The notes: generated from the letters alone by a model not told the origin. DNA of 64,000 bases from Vibrio mytili (GCF_000830505.1 NZ_JXOK01000006.1:62001-126000), one strand, 5' to 3'; counted from the first letter of the stretch, positions 28,877-37,876 are shown. Numbers and translations are program-made.

Positions 28877-29705
28877 CTTTACTGAATTACGAGCTATCGC
28901 GAAGGAAAGAGGCTTCCAGGCGATTGGTTCATTTAATCTCCACTGTTTGGAAATGCTGCCAGCCTTTTTCAAAGCGGCTCAGGAAACTCAGTCTCCATTA
29001 ATGATTCAGATTTCAACAGGGACAGCGCAATTCTTAGGTCATGAGTTGATAGTGGATTCCATCAAATCCCTGTCCCGAACCCTAGAGGTACCCGCTTGTC
29101 TGCACTTAGATCATTGCTCAAATATTGATGATATCAAATTGGCTATCGACACCGGTTTCAGCTCAGTCATGTATGACGGGTCGCACTTGCCGCTGGAAGA
29201 AAACATCGCCAATACGAAAGTGGTCATTGAGTACGCTCACCCTCGCAATGTGACGGTTGAAGGGGAATTAGGTGCGATTGGTGGCAGTGAAGATGGAAAA
29301 GCGGTTGCAGAAAGTGATATTGCCTTTACTACGCCAGAAGAAGTTCAAGCGTTTGTTGACGGTACCGGTGTGGATATGTTGGCGATCTCTATTGGGACGG
29401 TGCATGGCTCTTACACAGCAAAAACCAACATTCAGCATGAACTGCTCAGAAAAATTACTAGCCTGACAAAAACGCCTTTGGTGTTACATGGCGGTACGGG
29501 TGTGAGTGATGAAGACATGCGATTGGTGGTTGCCAGTGGTATTGAGAAAGTTAACGTTGGTACAGAAATGAATGTGCAGTGGGTTGGTAATGTTCAGAAA
29601 ACCTGTGCGGAAGGCAAAGTGGATGACAGCGTACGTAAGTTCTTAATTCCAGCTAACAATGCGGTGCAGGAAGTATTGAAACAGAAAATTCAACTTTTTC
29701 AATAA
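28863..29705 (+). CDS. Class II fructose/tagatose-bisphosphate aldolase family protein
   Basis: 280 aa. Zinc ligands are visible in HLDHCSNIDDI and in the later VLHGGTGVSDEDM; GELGAIGGSEDG matches the GatY/KbaY/Fba loop. It would cleave a ketose 1,6-bisphosphate into two trioses. Placed after a PTS and a Pfk-like kinase, it completes a short route from imported sugar phosphate to glycolysis. Exact sugar not readable. Confidence 0.85.
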   Translation: MKLYNFTELRAIAKERGFQAIGSFNLHCLEMLPAFFKAAQETQSPLMIQISTGTAQFLGHELIVDSIKSLSRTLEVPACLHLDHCSNIDDIKLAIDTGFSSVMYDGSHLPLEENIANTKVVIEYAHPRNVTVEGELGAIGGSEDGKAVAESDIAFTTPEEVQAFVDGTGVDMLAISIGTVHGSYTAKTNIQHELLRKITSLTKTPLVLHGGTGVSDEDMRLVVASGIEKVNVGTEMNVQWVGNVQKTCAEGKVDDSVRKFLIPANNAVQEVLKQKIQLFQ

Positions 29706-29726
29706 AACACCCTTCTACATAGGTAT

Positions 29727-29749
29727 GACTGCCGGGTTGTCCGGCAGTC
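29727..29749 (+). terminator. Intercistronic hairpin in the PTS operon
   Basis: GACTGCCGG and its perfect complement around a GTTGT loop, with no T tract. It may stabilise or attenuate the mRNA rather than end it, since the next gene is close and has an RBS. Confidence 0.5.
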
Positions 29750-29764
29750 AATAAAGGAGCTCTT

Positions 29765-30058
29765 ATGTTGAAAGCGATCCAATCTTTGTTTCAATCTAAA
29801 CCTCGTCCATCCCCTGCGGCAACAAAGTCGAACGTTCAGAGCGATACCGTCAGTGCTCAGGAGATAGAGGAAAGTATCCTTAAGTTGGAAACAGCATTAC
29901 ATCAAGATGAAGCGAACTTTGATACACAAAAGAAACTGATGGTTGAGTACAACAAAGCACTTAAAATTTTCGCCAAAACCCAAGGATACCAACATAAGGT
30001 CGATGAATTGTTTATAAAAATCGACGAGCTTAGAAACACAACCAGAAAAAATTTTTAG
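29765..30058 (+). CDS. Small protein of unknown function in the PTS operon
   Basis: 97 aa with a clear RBS (AAAGGAG). Residues 35-95 are mostly charged and look like a coiled coil or long helices (EIEESILKLETALHQDE...DTQKKLMVEYNKAL). There is no signal peptide or known motif. Its fixed place between aldolase and EIIA suggests a role in this pathway or in regulation. Confidence 0.6.
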   Translation: MLKAIQSLFQSKPRPSPAATKSNVQSDTVSAQEIEESILKLETALHQDEANFDTQKKLMVEYNKALKIFAKTQGYQHKVDELFIKIDELRNTTRKNF

Positions 30059-30065
30059 GCGAGAT

Positions 30066-30503
30066 ATGAATATAAAAGAATTATTAATTGAATCGGAAGC
30101 CATCCAGATAGGTGTCGATGAACCCAGTTGGGAAAAGGTCATCCAGCTGGCTGCTAAGCCGCTGATAAAAAATGGTTATTTGACCGAATCATATGCGGAC
30201 TCTGTCATTGATAGCACTCGCGACAATGGCGCTTATTATGTCTTTGATGAAGGGATTGCTATCCCACACGCTCGCCCTGAATGTGGGGTGTTAAAAAACT
30301 GCTTTAGTTTAGTATTGCTTGATAAGCCTATTTCATTTAACGGCAGCGTCCCAGCCGATATTATCATTATGTTTGGTGCCACTGACAGCAATGGTCATAT
30401 AGAGCAAGGCATAGGCTCCATCGTTTCAATGCTGGATGACGATGACAAAATACAGTCCATTCGTCAGGTTCGCTCACAGGAACAGTTACTGGAGTTGATA
30501 TGA
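30066..30503 (+). CDS. PTS system EIIA component (mannitol/fructose/ascorbate type)
   Basis: 145 aa EIIA of the PTS_EIIA_2 family. The active-site histidine lies in GIAIPHARPE. It receives phosphate from HPr and passes it to the EIIB of the same operon. ATGA coupling to the following gene. Confidence 0.85.
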   Translation: MNIKELLIESEAIQIGVDEPSWEKVIQLAAKPLIKNGYLTESYADSVIDSTRDNGAYYVFDEGIAIPHARPECGVLKNCFSLVLLDKPISFNGSVPADIIIMFGATDSNGHIEQGIGSIVSMLDDDDKIQSIRQVRSQEQLLELI

Positions 30504-31075
30504 GTAAAAATATCGCCTCAACTGGAAAGACCGTGATTTTGGTGAATGGAGTACCAGCGTCTGGAAAAAGCTCTGTTGCGTGCAATATCGCCCGTTATTT
30601 TAATATCACGTATCTTTCCATCGATACGATCAAAGAGCCTTTTATGGCAACGGTTGAAAACTACAATCGTACGATTAACCGTGAACTTGGCAAAGCAGCG
30701 TATCAAGTGATTTGGGATATCATTAAACAAGCTCCCCAAAACCATATCTTTGTCGTGGATGCGTGGTTTGGATTTCAGCCAAAAGAAAGCCTGATTCACT
30801 ACCTCTATGAAGCTCAAGTAGATACAGTTATCGAAGTTTGGAACCAGATTTCTGGGACGACCGTAGCCAAAAGATATGAAGAGCGAATCCCTCATCGCTC
30901 CGATAAACATCCAAAACACGAATATCTGCCAGAGTTGGCAGCGCTTGCTGATAGAGCCGAACCAATGAGCATTGGATCAGTGATTCGTCTTGAACAGGAT
31001 AAGTGTTTAGATATGGAGTGGTTGTACTCTCGTATTTCAGAACTTCTCAGCACCCCCGAGAAAAAAACGGCATAA
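30500..31075 (+). CDS. P-loop kinase (AAA_33/zeta-like) at the end of the PTS operon
   Basis: 191 aa. Walker A is NGVPASGKSS near the N-terminus, and DTIKEP resembles the acceptor-side aspartate motif of small P-loop kinases. FVVDAWFG fits a Walker B strand. It could be a second sugar kinase or act on another small molecule; zeta toxins and chloramphenicol phosphotransferases share this fold, but the operon context favours a metabolic kinase. Confidence 0.65.
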   Translation: MSKNIASTGKTVILVNGVPASGKSSVACNIARYFNITYLSIDTIKEPFMATVENYNRTINRELGKAAYQVIWDIIKQAPQNHIFVVDAWFGFQPKESLIHYLYEAQVDTVIEVWNQISGTTVAKRYEERIPHRSDKHPKHEYLPELAALADRAEPMSIGSVIRLEQDKCLDMEWLYSRISELLSTPEKKTA

Positions 31076-31109
31076 CAATGATGTTTTTTCTAATGCTCGA
31101 ATTTGAAGT

Positions 31110-31255
31110 GCTCCCCTGATAATCGGTACTTGTAACCCTCCCTGTTTTAGTGGCAGTCTAAATTAGAGTTGTTCCTACTTTTATGCCTTGCTAAATACTC
31201 CCAAGGAGTCAGATCATCGAGTGAGTCATTAAAAGGCTTCCAACGATGTCGCTAA
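31110..31255 (-). mobile_element. IS3-type transposase remnant
   Basis: On the minus strand an open frame reads WKPFNDSLDDLTPWEYLARH and ends at a stop at 31147. This matches the very C-terminus of IS3-family transposases (integrase core, NDLTPWEY type). The 5' part is missing; the remnant ends a few bases before the satellite's left attachment repeat. Confidence 0.6.
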
Positions 31256-31261
31256 AACGCA

Positions 31262-31324
31262 AAAGCCCCGACAACTCATCGAGTTATCGGGCTTTCTAGA
31301 ATAAATGGCACGCCCTGTAGGATT
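31262..31324. repeat. attL of the tRNA-Arg satellite
   Basis: 63 bp almost identical to 41985-42047, with an exact core of 26 bp (31299-31324) that ends with 19 bases of the tRNA 3' end. The repeat also carries the AGCCCCGACAACTC terminator hairpin. This copy keeps only the tRNA tail, so it is the site on the far side of the element. Confidence 0.9.
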
Positions 31325-31462
31325 AATTAAACTAATTCACCCTATTTCACCTCACCTAATTTACACTCACCATCTCTATACTTATCAATAACTTGAGCAT
31401 ATTCTCAACCCACCTTAGCTAATGTCAATTAACTCAAATTAACGCTCAAAGGTGGGATAAAG

Positions 31463-32677
31463 GTGGGACAGAATCATTTAGCACTGACAAAAACCGCAAT
31501 TCTTAATTTGCCGGTTCCAGAGAGAAGAACACGTATTGCTGACCGTAATCATCGTGAATCAGTTAATGGTCTATTTGTTTATTTAACCCCCAGTGGTTCG
31601 AAAACTTTCTATTACCGTAGACGACTCGATGGAAAGTACGTCGAAGTTAAGATCGGAATCTTTCCAGATATGACCGTTGATAATGCGCGCCGTAAAGCCA
31701 AAGAATTGGCCGTTCAATTTGACAGAGGGATCAACCCAAATTATGAGAAACAGATGGAACGAGCAGCCGAGACAATCGACGACTTATTCATAAACTATTT
31801 AGAATTATTTAAGCTAGATATTCAAGCAGGAACACGCAGGGCTAGCAGTTTAAGAGGTTCCGAGACTCTTTATCGCCTCCATATTTCCCCAGTGTTAGGA
31901 AAGATCAAATACAGTGCATTAGATAAGGCACGAGCAAAGCGATTTTTACAAACAGTCTTAAAAAATAAAGGCTACTCAATGCACAACCATTGTTTAACCC
32001 TGCTTAAGTCTATGTTCAATCGTGCTGACCTACCTAACCCATTGATAGGTATTAATAAAATTGATGAAGCCCTACACCGTCGAGAACGAGTGTTATCACG
32101 TGATGAATTACAAAAACTATTCACCGCTATGGAAGAAGAAGAACAGATATATCAAGATGTAATCTTGTTGCTATTACTGACGGCACAACGTAAAGCGAGT
32201 GTTCTCAGCATGGAATGGAACGAAATAAACGCAGAGCAAAAAGCATGGGTGATCCCGATTAGCAAAATCAAGTCAAAAAAACCTCATGTGGTTCCATTGT
32301 CAGATAAATCGATGGAAATTCTAACTAGACGTTTCAGTGAGCGATCACCAGGTGAAAGATTTGTTTTCCCTAGCCCTACCAGTAAGACAGGTCATATTAG
32401 TGAGAAATCAGGTGCACAATCATTTTGGCGACGAGTAACCAAACGAGCAGGGCTTTACAGTAAAGACCGCAAACAGAGCGTAAGAATCCATGACTTACGT
32501 CGAACTATGGCAACAATGCAAGTTAGCCGAGGTGGTAGCCTACAAGCTACATCAAAACTACTAGGGCATTCATCAATAGGTATTACAAACGACGTTTACG
32601 CACACTTGGAACTTGAAGCAGTGCGCCAAGAATTACAACAAACAACAGAGGTTTTATTCAGTAATGAGAAACAGTAA
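31463..32677 (+). CDS. Tyrosine recombinase (P4-type integrase)
   Basis: 404 aa with GTG start. The N-terminal DUF4102-like arm-binding domain (LTKTAILNLPVPERRTRIADR, then a short stretch about fixed output) is followed by a core-binding helix region and the catalytic domain: R in LLTAQRKASVLSMEW, HDLRR, LGHSS and the nucleophile Y in DVYAHL. It integrates the element at the tRNA-Arg 3' end. It sits next to attL, at the opposite end from the rebuilt tRNA. Confidence 0.9.
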   Translation: MGQNHLALTKTAILNLPVPERRTRIADRNHRESVNGLFVYLTPSGSKTFYYRRRLDGKYVEVKIGIFPDMTVDNARRKAKELAVQFDRGINPNYEKQMERAAETIDDLFINYLELFKLDIQAGTRRASSLRGSETLYRLHISPVLGKIKYSALDKARAKRFLQTVLKNKGYSMHNHCLTLLKSMFNRADLPNPLIGINKIDEALHRRERVLSRDELQKLFTAMEEEEQIYQDVILLLLLTAQRKASVLSMEWNEINAEQKAWVIPISKIKSKKPHVVPLSDKSMEILTRRFSERSPGERFVFPSPTSKTGHISEKSGAQSFWRRVTKRAGLYSKDRKQSVRIHDLRRTMATMQVSRGGSLQATSKLLGHSSIGITNDVYAHLELEAVRQELQQTTEVLFSNEKQ

Positions 32678-33230
32678 CTTTGTCAGCTTCAATGAAGCGA
32701 AAACTGACATGTCAGAGCAGCATACTAAAGAGACTTACTTTTTAGTCTTTAACTATGCTGGCAAAGACGACCAACCAATAATTCTTGAATGGACTTTCGG
32801 GTTTGAAAAAGAACCTCCTCAAGTCAACATTGAAGGTCTAATAAGTAACCTAAAAGGAAACAATGCTCCTCAAAACTACATTCAAAGATTAGAAGATGTA
32901 GACATATCCAATCACCCAGAATGGATAAGGGACGCTCAAAGATGGTTATTTAATAACTGTAAATCGCACATAAAAACTATCGAAGACTTCCAGATAATCG
33001 AATACAGAAGACAGTTAAAAGACACATTCCGTAAAAATAACGTTTTTATAAGTGACGATGAGGTAGTTAAAACACTGAATTGGCTAATTGAGCGTTCTAG
33101 AAAAGACGTAGGTCAGAAAGTGTTTAAAGGATACACAAAAAGCACTTCAATCAAGCGTTTATTTAGAAATTTTGACCGAGCCGTTGAAGGACTTGCTAAC
33201 CAATTTTTCAACGACACCAACAAGCCTTAA
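32664..33230 (+). CDS. Unknown satellite protein after the integrase
   Basis: About 188 aa from the ATG at 32664, which overlaps the integrase end by 14 bases; a start at 32709 (MSEQHTKE) is also possible, and an open frame from 32613 lies too deep in int. It is charged and apparently all-alpha in its C-terminal half (FRKNNVFISDDEVVKTLNWL). No motif is recognised. It occupies a spot where satellites often carry variable cargo. Confidence 0.6.
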   Translation: MRNSNFVSFNEAKTDMSEQHTKETYFLVFNYAGKDDQPIILEWTFGFEKEPPQVNIEGLISNLKGNNAPQNYIQRLEDVDISNHPEWIRDAQRWLFNNCKSHIKTIEDFQIIEYRRQLKDTFRKNNVFISDDEVVKTLNWLIERSRKDVGQKVFKGYTKSTSIKRLFRNFDRAVEGLANQFFNDTNKP

Positions 33231-33326
33231 CATTTCGTTTACATTTAATTTAATTTTGGAATGCACGTACACACCCTCAATCTATAAAGTTGCTTCTAGT
33301 TAATTGAAAACCAACGAGGCAACTTT

Positions 33327-33557
33327 ATGAATGACTTAATACCTAACCAAAAAGCAGCAGACTATTTAGGCGTAACTAAAGGAACATTGGACAACTGGCG
33401 TTCAAGCGGTCGATACCAAATCCCGTACATTAAAATGGGACGTTACATCAAATACAGAAAAAGCGACTTAGATGCTTTTATTAACTCTCGCACCATGGTG
33501 CAGACGTCTACAGAACCAGCGAATATCTACGAAAAACGTGGGTTATTAAGCGTATGA
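33327..33557 (+). CDS. AlpA/excisionase-like helix-turn-helix regulator
   Basis: 76 aa. Residues 5-55 form a MerR-like winged helix of the excisionase family (NQKAADYLGVTKGTLDNWRSSG, then YIKMGRYIKYRKSDLDAF, with the wing). In PICIs such AlpA-like proteins activate integration/excision and replication genes. It is preceded by about 95 bp that would hold the operon promoter. Confidence 0.8.
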   Translation: MNDLIPNQKAADYLGVTKGTLDNWRSSGRYQIPYIKMGRYIKYRKSDLDAFINSRTMVQTSTEPANIYEKRGLLSV

Positions 33558-33733
33558 GTAAATGTATCAGTGTCTCCATTCCATACAACAAGCATGGCGC
33601 GTATGAAGAATGGGTTAACGCTATAAAGCAAATTAAACCACTGACACCCAATGAAGTACGGGATGTAGTAGGTCGACTTAATAGACTGTTTGGTATCACT
33701 AAAAAACAAGTCAGAAAAGATCTAGGAGTATAA
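33554..33733 (+). CDS. Small satellite ORF (59 aa)
   Basis: 59 aa starting inside the stop of the AlpA-like gene (ATGA). It begins MSKCISVSIPYNKHG and ends with a basic segment. No known motif. Tight coupling with flanking genes supports it being real. Confidence 0.6.
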   Translation: MSKCISVSIPYNKHGAYEEWVNAIKQIKPLTPNEVRDVVGRLNRLFGITKKQVRKDLGV

Positions 33734-33735
33734 CT

Positions 33736-33894
33736 ATGGAAGAACGACGAGGAATTGTAGCTGTTGAACAAGAAGATGGAACATGGTCAATCATCGACAC
33801 TATCCATCATCAAGGAATAAAGACAGGCCTGACTCAACCTGAAGCGCGAGAATTAATTGAAAAGCTCACGATGTACGCTTTAGAAAACCTATAA
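33736..33894 (+). CDS. Small satellite ORF (52 aa)
   Basis: 52 aa, begins MEERRGIVAVEQEDG, starting 2 bp after the preceding stop and ended by a hairpin. Function unknown. Confidence 0.6.
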   Translation: MEERRGIVAVEQEDGTWSIIDTIHHQGIKTGLTQPEARELIEKLTMYALENL

Positions 33895-33900
33895 ACGGAA

Positions 33901-33932
33901 AACCCCTGACTAGTCGCCACTGGTCAGGGGTT
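33901..33932 (+). terminator. Hairpin after the small satellite ORFs
   Basis: AACCCCTGAC and GTCAGGGGTT form a 10-bp stem; the T tract is short (TT), so termination may be partial. Confidence 0.6.
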
Positions 33933-33988
33933 AAAACAACTCTCAACGAGGCAACGTCAATCGTTGTCAACACACGGGGTACAATCCA

Positions 33989-34093
33989 ATGTGTAAAATA
34001 ACTTTACAAGAAATCTTTGCAATACGCAATTTATTGACCGAGCGTCAATTCATTCGACTAGTTAAGTGGACACAAGTCGAGGGAAGAGAATGA
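33989..34093 (+). CDS. Very small satellite ORF (34 aa)
   Basis: 34 aa starting MCKITLQEIFAIR and ending at the primase start with ATGA. It may only serve translational coupling of the primase gene. Confidence 0.4.
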   Translation: MCKITLQEIFAIRNLLTERQFIRLVKWTQVEGRE

Positions 34094-36171
34094 TGGAATC
34101 GGTTAACGTCCCAGAGGTTGAGTATTCCCATTTACACGAACGGTACACGCTAATCCCTTGGTTCGACGATCTAAACAAGCCAGCACCTTTCAAAGACGGC
34201 AAACAATACCCCTACAATCACCCACGCTGGATACGAGCTTCAAATCAGCGTGTAGGTGTTCGCCTTGATCGCTTAGTTTTAATAGACTGGGACGGCTACA
34301 AAGAAGATGAAGCAACCCCTTATGGTGTACTTGCTTCATCATTAGGGATGAACGAAGACGAGTTGCTTAACCATTGTTCACAATGGAATGATGATAGCTC
34401 AAGTTTGCACTTCCTCTTTGAACTCCCTGAAGACGTAGAATTAAACAGTATTAAACACAGTAACGATGGACACTGGTTAAAAGGCGTTGACGTAAAAACA
34501 GGTAATCAACTGTTCTACATTAAAGCAGGGAAACACAACCGCTTAGACGATTTTCAACCTGCTACGGTTCCGAGTGTTATTGTCGATACGGTTCTAAAGA
34601 AACACGAATCAAACAATAGACCACCAGCAATAAGCCACAACCTGAGACATGCAGAGGCAGTGTTATCTAAGATTGATTCAGATTGTGATTATCAAACGTG
34701 GTGCAATGTCATAGCAGGAACCGTTCACGAATTTGGTCATGGTGAAGACGTGATCGACATACTCGACAATTGGAGTATGTCAGCCAACAACTACAAAGGC
34801 CGTCATGATGTTGAAAATAAGGTCCATTCGTTTGATCGTGATGGTGGTTTTACGTGGGGAGGTGTTAAACACATTGCAGGTGTGACACGAGCACAACAAC
34901 AAACAATAAGACCTAGATTCGGAAAAGTAAGTAAAGACAACGTAATATCACTACCCGTTACACATGACGGCATCCCGTCGATATTCCCCGATGTGAAGAT
35001 ACAACGTAATGGCAAGAAGGTTTTAAGCACTAACGACAACCTGAAAGCATTACTCAATGAATTAGGGGTGCAAGTAGCAACTAACCAGATGAATCTGAAC
35101 ATGGACGCTCAACGAGATAACACCATTCACGAATGGCAGTTTGATGAATTGCGCTCATTCCTAATTAGTGAAGCTGAAAAAACAGGTTTACCGAAAGTAG
35201 CTATCGACGAACATCTAACCGCTATTGCCATTAAAAACAGCTATCACCCTATTGAAGCCCATTTCACTGATAAACAATGGGACGGAATACCACGAGTGCA
35301 ACGGGTAATCGACTGCATACCATCAAACAACCGCAGAGTGCGCGATCTAGTTATCCGCAAGTGGTTTGTATCTGCTATTGCTGCCATTTATCAACGAGGA
35401 TTCAGCACTAAATTGGTTCCAGTGTTGAAAGGCAGTCAGTCGGCTATGAAGTCAGCCTTTCTTAACCGTGTTTGTTCAATTCTACCGAATAGCTTTTTAG
35501 GTGAATCAGATTTAAACGCTGATGATGTCGATAGTGTCATTCGTGTACTGTCTCACCATATCGTTGAACTGGCCGAACTAGAAAGAACGACCAAGCGTGA
35601 AGCAGGTTCATTGAAAGCATTCATCACGAACCGAGAAGATAAATTCCGTAAAAAGTACGGACGCAGCGACACCGCCAAAGCTCGACAAACCGTTTTCATT
35701 GCAACAGTAAACGACGAGCAGTTTTTCAAAGATGAAACGGGAAATACTCGATTTGCAGTTATTGAATTAAATGGCGCAATCGACATGGAGCAAGTGAACA
35801 ACATTTTAGGCTACACATGGAACAATGGACGATTAACACACGACAGCCCCCACGAACTCGAACAGTTCTGGCTGGAAATTAAATCATGGTTTGATAGTGG
35901 TGAATCATGGATGTTGACCAATGAAGAACAACAGTTAACAGAATCTGTTAATAACAAATTTGTGGTTAAGAGCCAGTATTATGACGATATTCTTGAACGC
36001 ATAAGCATGTTTGATTCAAGTTTCGGTATGAAATCAACGCAGATCGCTGACAGGATGGGCTTACCGAAAGGCTATTCTGGTCGTGTTGGTAGAGCACTTA
36101 ACGACTTAGTAAGGGATGGTTATCTCAGGCAGGGAACCGGACGGGATAGGCGCTCATATTATAAAGCATGA
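34090..36171 (+). CDS. VapE-type primase/helicase of the satellite
   Basis: 693 aa from the ATG at 34090 (GGGAAGAG just upstream). The N-terminus resembles a primase-polymerase domain (VLIDWDGYK with D66 and D68), then a PriCT-like helical segment with SFDRDGGFTWGGVKHIAG, then a virulence-associated E helicase domain (about residues 400-600). The ELAELERTTKREAGSLKAFIT block matches VapE Walker B and sensor regions. The Walker A reads G448-SQSA-M453-K-S455; the second glycine of GxxxxGK is replaced by methionine, which is unusual. It should replicate the satellite from the repeat region that follows. Confidence 0.8.
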   Translation: MMESVNVPEVEYSHLHERYTLIPWFDDLNKPAPFKDGKQYPYNHPRWIRASNQRVGVRLDRLVLIDWDGYKEDEATPYGVLASSLGMNEDELLNHCSQWNDDSSSLHFLFELPEDVELNSIKHSNDGHWLKGVDVKTGNQLFYIKAGKHNRLDDFQPATVPSVIVDTVLKKHESNNRPPAISHNLRHAEAVLSKIDSDCDYQTWCNVIAGTVHEFGHGEDVIDILDNWSMSANNYKGRHDVENKVHSFDRDGGFTWGGVKHIAGVTRAQQQTIRPRFGKVSKDNVISLPVTHDGIPSIFPDVKIQRNGKKVLSTNDNLKALLNELGVQVATNQMNLNMDAQRDNTIHEWQFDELRSFLISEAEKTGLPKVAIDEHLTAIAIKNSYHPIEAHFTDKQWDGIPRVQRVIDCIPSNNRRVRDLVIRKWFVSAIAAIYQRGFSTKLVPVLKGSQSAMKSAFLNRVCSILPNSFLGESDLNADDVDSVIRVLSHHIVELAELERTTKREAGSLKAFITNREDKFRKKYGRSDTAKARQTVFIATVNDEQFFKDETGNTRFAVIELNGAIDMEQVNNILGYTWNNGRLTHDSPHELEQFWLEIKSWFDSGESWMLTNEEQQLTESVNNKFVVKSQYYDDILERISMFDSSFGMKSTQIADRMGLPKGYSGRVGRALNDLVRDGYLRQGTGRDRRSYYKA

Positions 36172-36175
36172 AACG

Positions 36176-36202
36176 AAGCTCATCTTGATGATGGGCTTTT
36201 TT
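36176..36202 (+). terminator. Terminator after the satellite primase
   Basis: Stem AAGCTCATC / GATGGGCTT (with one G-U pair) and a run of six Ts, 5 bp after the primase stop. Confidence 0.7.
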
Positions 36203-36209
36203 ATTACCT

Positions 36210-36735
36210 GGTGACAATATTTACACATGCATGATCGTTAATACTCTTCCAGTGGTGACAGTAGTGGTGACACTATGGTGACAGCAAAATAATAGTTTAC
36301 CGTCACACCTAACCCATTGTTCCATGGGCATTATATCTATCGGTGACAGTTGTGACAGTAGTTTTCTATTAAAGTAGATAATATAAAGAAATAGTGTGTT
36401 GTGTATACCGTATTATAAACAATGGCAAAAATACTGTCACAACTGACACCATAAAAATAAGCTATTGATATATAAGAAAAATAACGTGACAGCTACTACT
36501 GACACCATAGTGTCACCACTGGAACAATATATACATGTATGATCGTTAATACTGTTCCCCTCTCTTAACACTTCAATCTCACCAGCGCCATCCTTCAATT
36601 TTCACACACCTTCATTTTGTGAGGACTTGATCAGTCAATTTCTAGTAAGCCTCATTTAACCTCATTTAAAACACTTTAATTTTCAACAACTTGAATAAGA
36701 CAAATTGTTTCCATACATTAAAATCATACTAGTCT
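36210..36735. other. Repeat-rich noncoding region, probable satellite origin or cos/pac region
   Basis: About 525 bp without genes between primase and capsid. A 26-bp sequence occurs at 36225-36250 and again, with two mismatches, at 36533-36558. Inside these lies a perfect 17-bp inverted repeat GTGGTGACACTATGGTG (36264-36280) and its complement (36503-36519). The core motif GTGACA/TGTCAC recurs many times, and the middle is AT-rich. This is the layout of an iteron origin for the adjacent primase; a TerS binding site is an alternative. Confidence 0.6.
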
Positions 36736-36751
36736 AACAATGGCACCCACT

Positions 36752-37876
36752 ATGGAACATTTAATCAAATTACGTCGAGAGCTAGACGAGAAACGCTCAC
36801 AGATGAAAGAGATCCTTTCTAGTGCTGAAACTGAGAGTCGTTCTCTTAATCAAGCAGAGAAAACCCAGTTTGACGAATTACGCGCTCAAGCTGATGACCT
36901 AAAAGAAACCATTACGCGAGTGGAAACGCTTGAAGCTGAAGAAATGCGCTCACTAAGCGATGGTTCAGGAAACCAGGATAAAGCAGCACCAACAAGTGAA
37001 GAATTGCGCAGTTTACTTGCTGATGGTGTTGTGACAGAGCGAGCGATGACAACCGTCAACACTGGCGAAGTAATGATCCCCGAAGTAACACGCAACATCA
37101 TGCGTTTACTGAAAGAAGATTCCCCGATTCGTCGTTTAGCAAATCACCACACAACCAGCGTTCATCAATTTGAAATCCCTGTTCAAATGTCAAAGGCAAC
37201 CGTTGAGCGTGTATCTGATGAAACAACAACCCGCAATGGTACAGACACACCGACATTAGACATGGCTCAGATCACACTGGGTGAAGTTTCAGCATTGCCG
37301 AAAGTGTCAAACCGATTACTTGATTTAAATTCAGGTTTCGACATTGAAGGTTTTGTCAATGGTTCCGTGGCTGATGCGTTCTCAGAAGATGAAAACGCCC
37401 GTTTCGCCGATGTATTGAACAATGCTACCGAATCAGCAGACGCCTTTGACACCATTGGAACAATTAACACCCAATCATTAACCACCCTTACCAATATCGA
37501 CGAGCTACGCGATTTTACTAAAAAGCTACCGCGTAAGTATCGTAAACACGGCTCATGGTTAATGACTGAATCACAACTGACTGAACTTGAGAAATTAAAA
37601 GACGCTGACAATAAACCGTTGATTGGCTCTATTGAAGGTTCAGGAGTATCAACTCTATTTGGTTTTGCAATCGAAGTGGATGACAACCTAACGGCAGATA
37701 CTTTTTATTTCGGTGACTTCTCACGTGGAATGGCTGTAGTTGATCACACAATGGGCGTTTATCACCAAGTAGACAAGATCACCGAGAAAGGCCAAACCAA
37801 ATTCCACAGCTACATCTACAGCGGTGCTGGCCTAGTCGACCCTCATGCAATGCTGAAAGGTAAGCTATCAGCCTAA
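36752..37876 (+). CDS. HK97-type major capsid protein of the satellite
   Basis: 374 aa. The N-terminal 60 residues are a charged coiled-coil delta/scaffold domain (LIKLRRELDEKRSQMKEIL), followed by a region with a probable protease cut before the HK97 fold. I prefer the ATG at 36752 because the string GGCACCCACTATGGA that surrounds it also surrounds the only sensible start of the protease gene; the in-frame ATG at 36740 lies inside that string. Assembles the satellite's own (usually small) capsid. Confidence 0.85.
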   Translation: MEHLIKLRRELDEKRSQMKEILSSAETESRSLNQAEKTQFDELRAQADDLKETITRVETLEAEEMRSLSDGSGNQDKAAPTSEELRSLLADGVVTERAMTTVNTGEVMIPEVTRNIMRLLKEDSPIRRLANHHTTSVHQFEIPVQMSKATVERVSDETTTRNGTDTPTLDMAQITLGEVSALPKVSNRLLDLNSGFDIEGFVNGSVADAFSEDENARFADVLNNATESADAFDTIGTINTQSLTTLTNIDELRDFTKKLPRKYRKHGSWLMTESQLTELEKLKDADNKPLIGSIEGSGVSTLFGFAIEVDDNLTADTFYFGDFSRGMAVVDHTMGVYHQVDKITEKGQTKFHSYIYSGAGLVDPHAMLKGKLSA

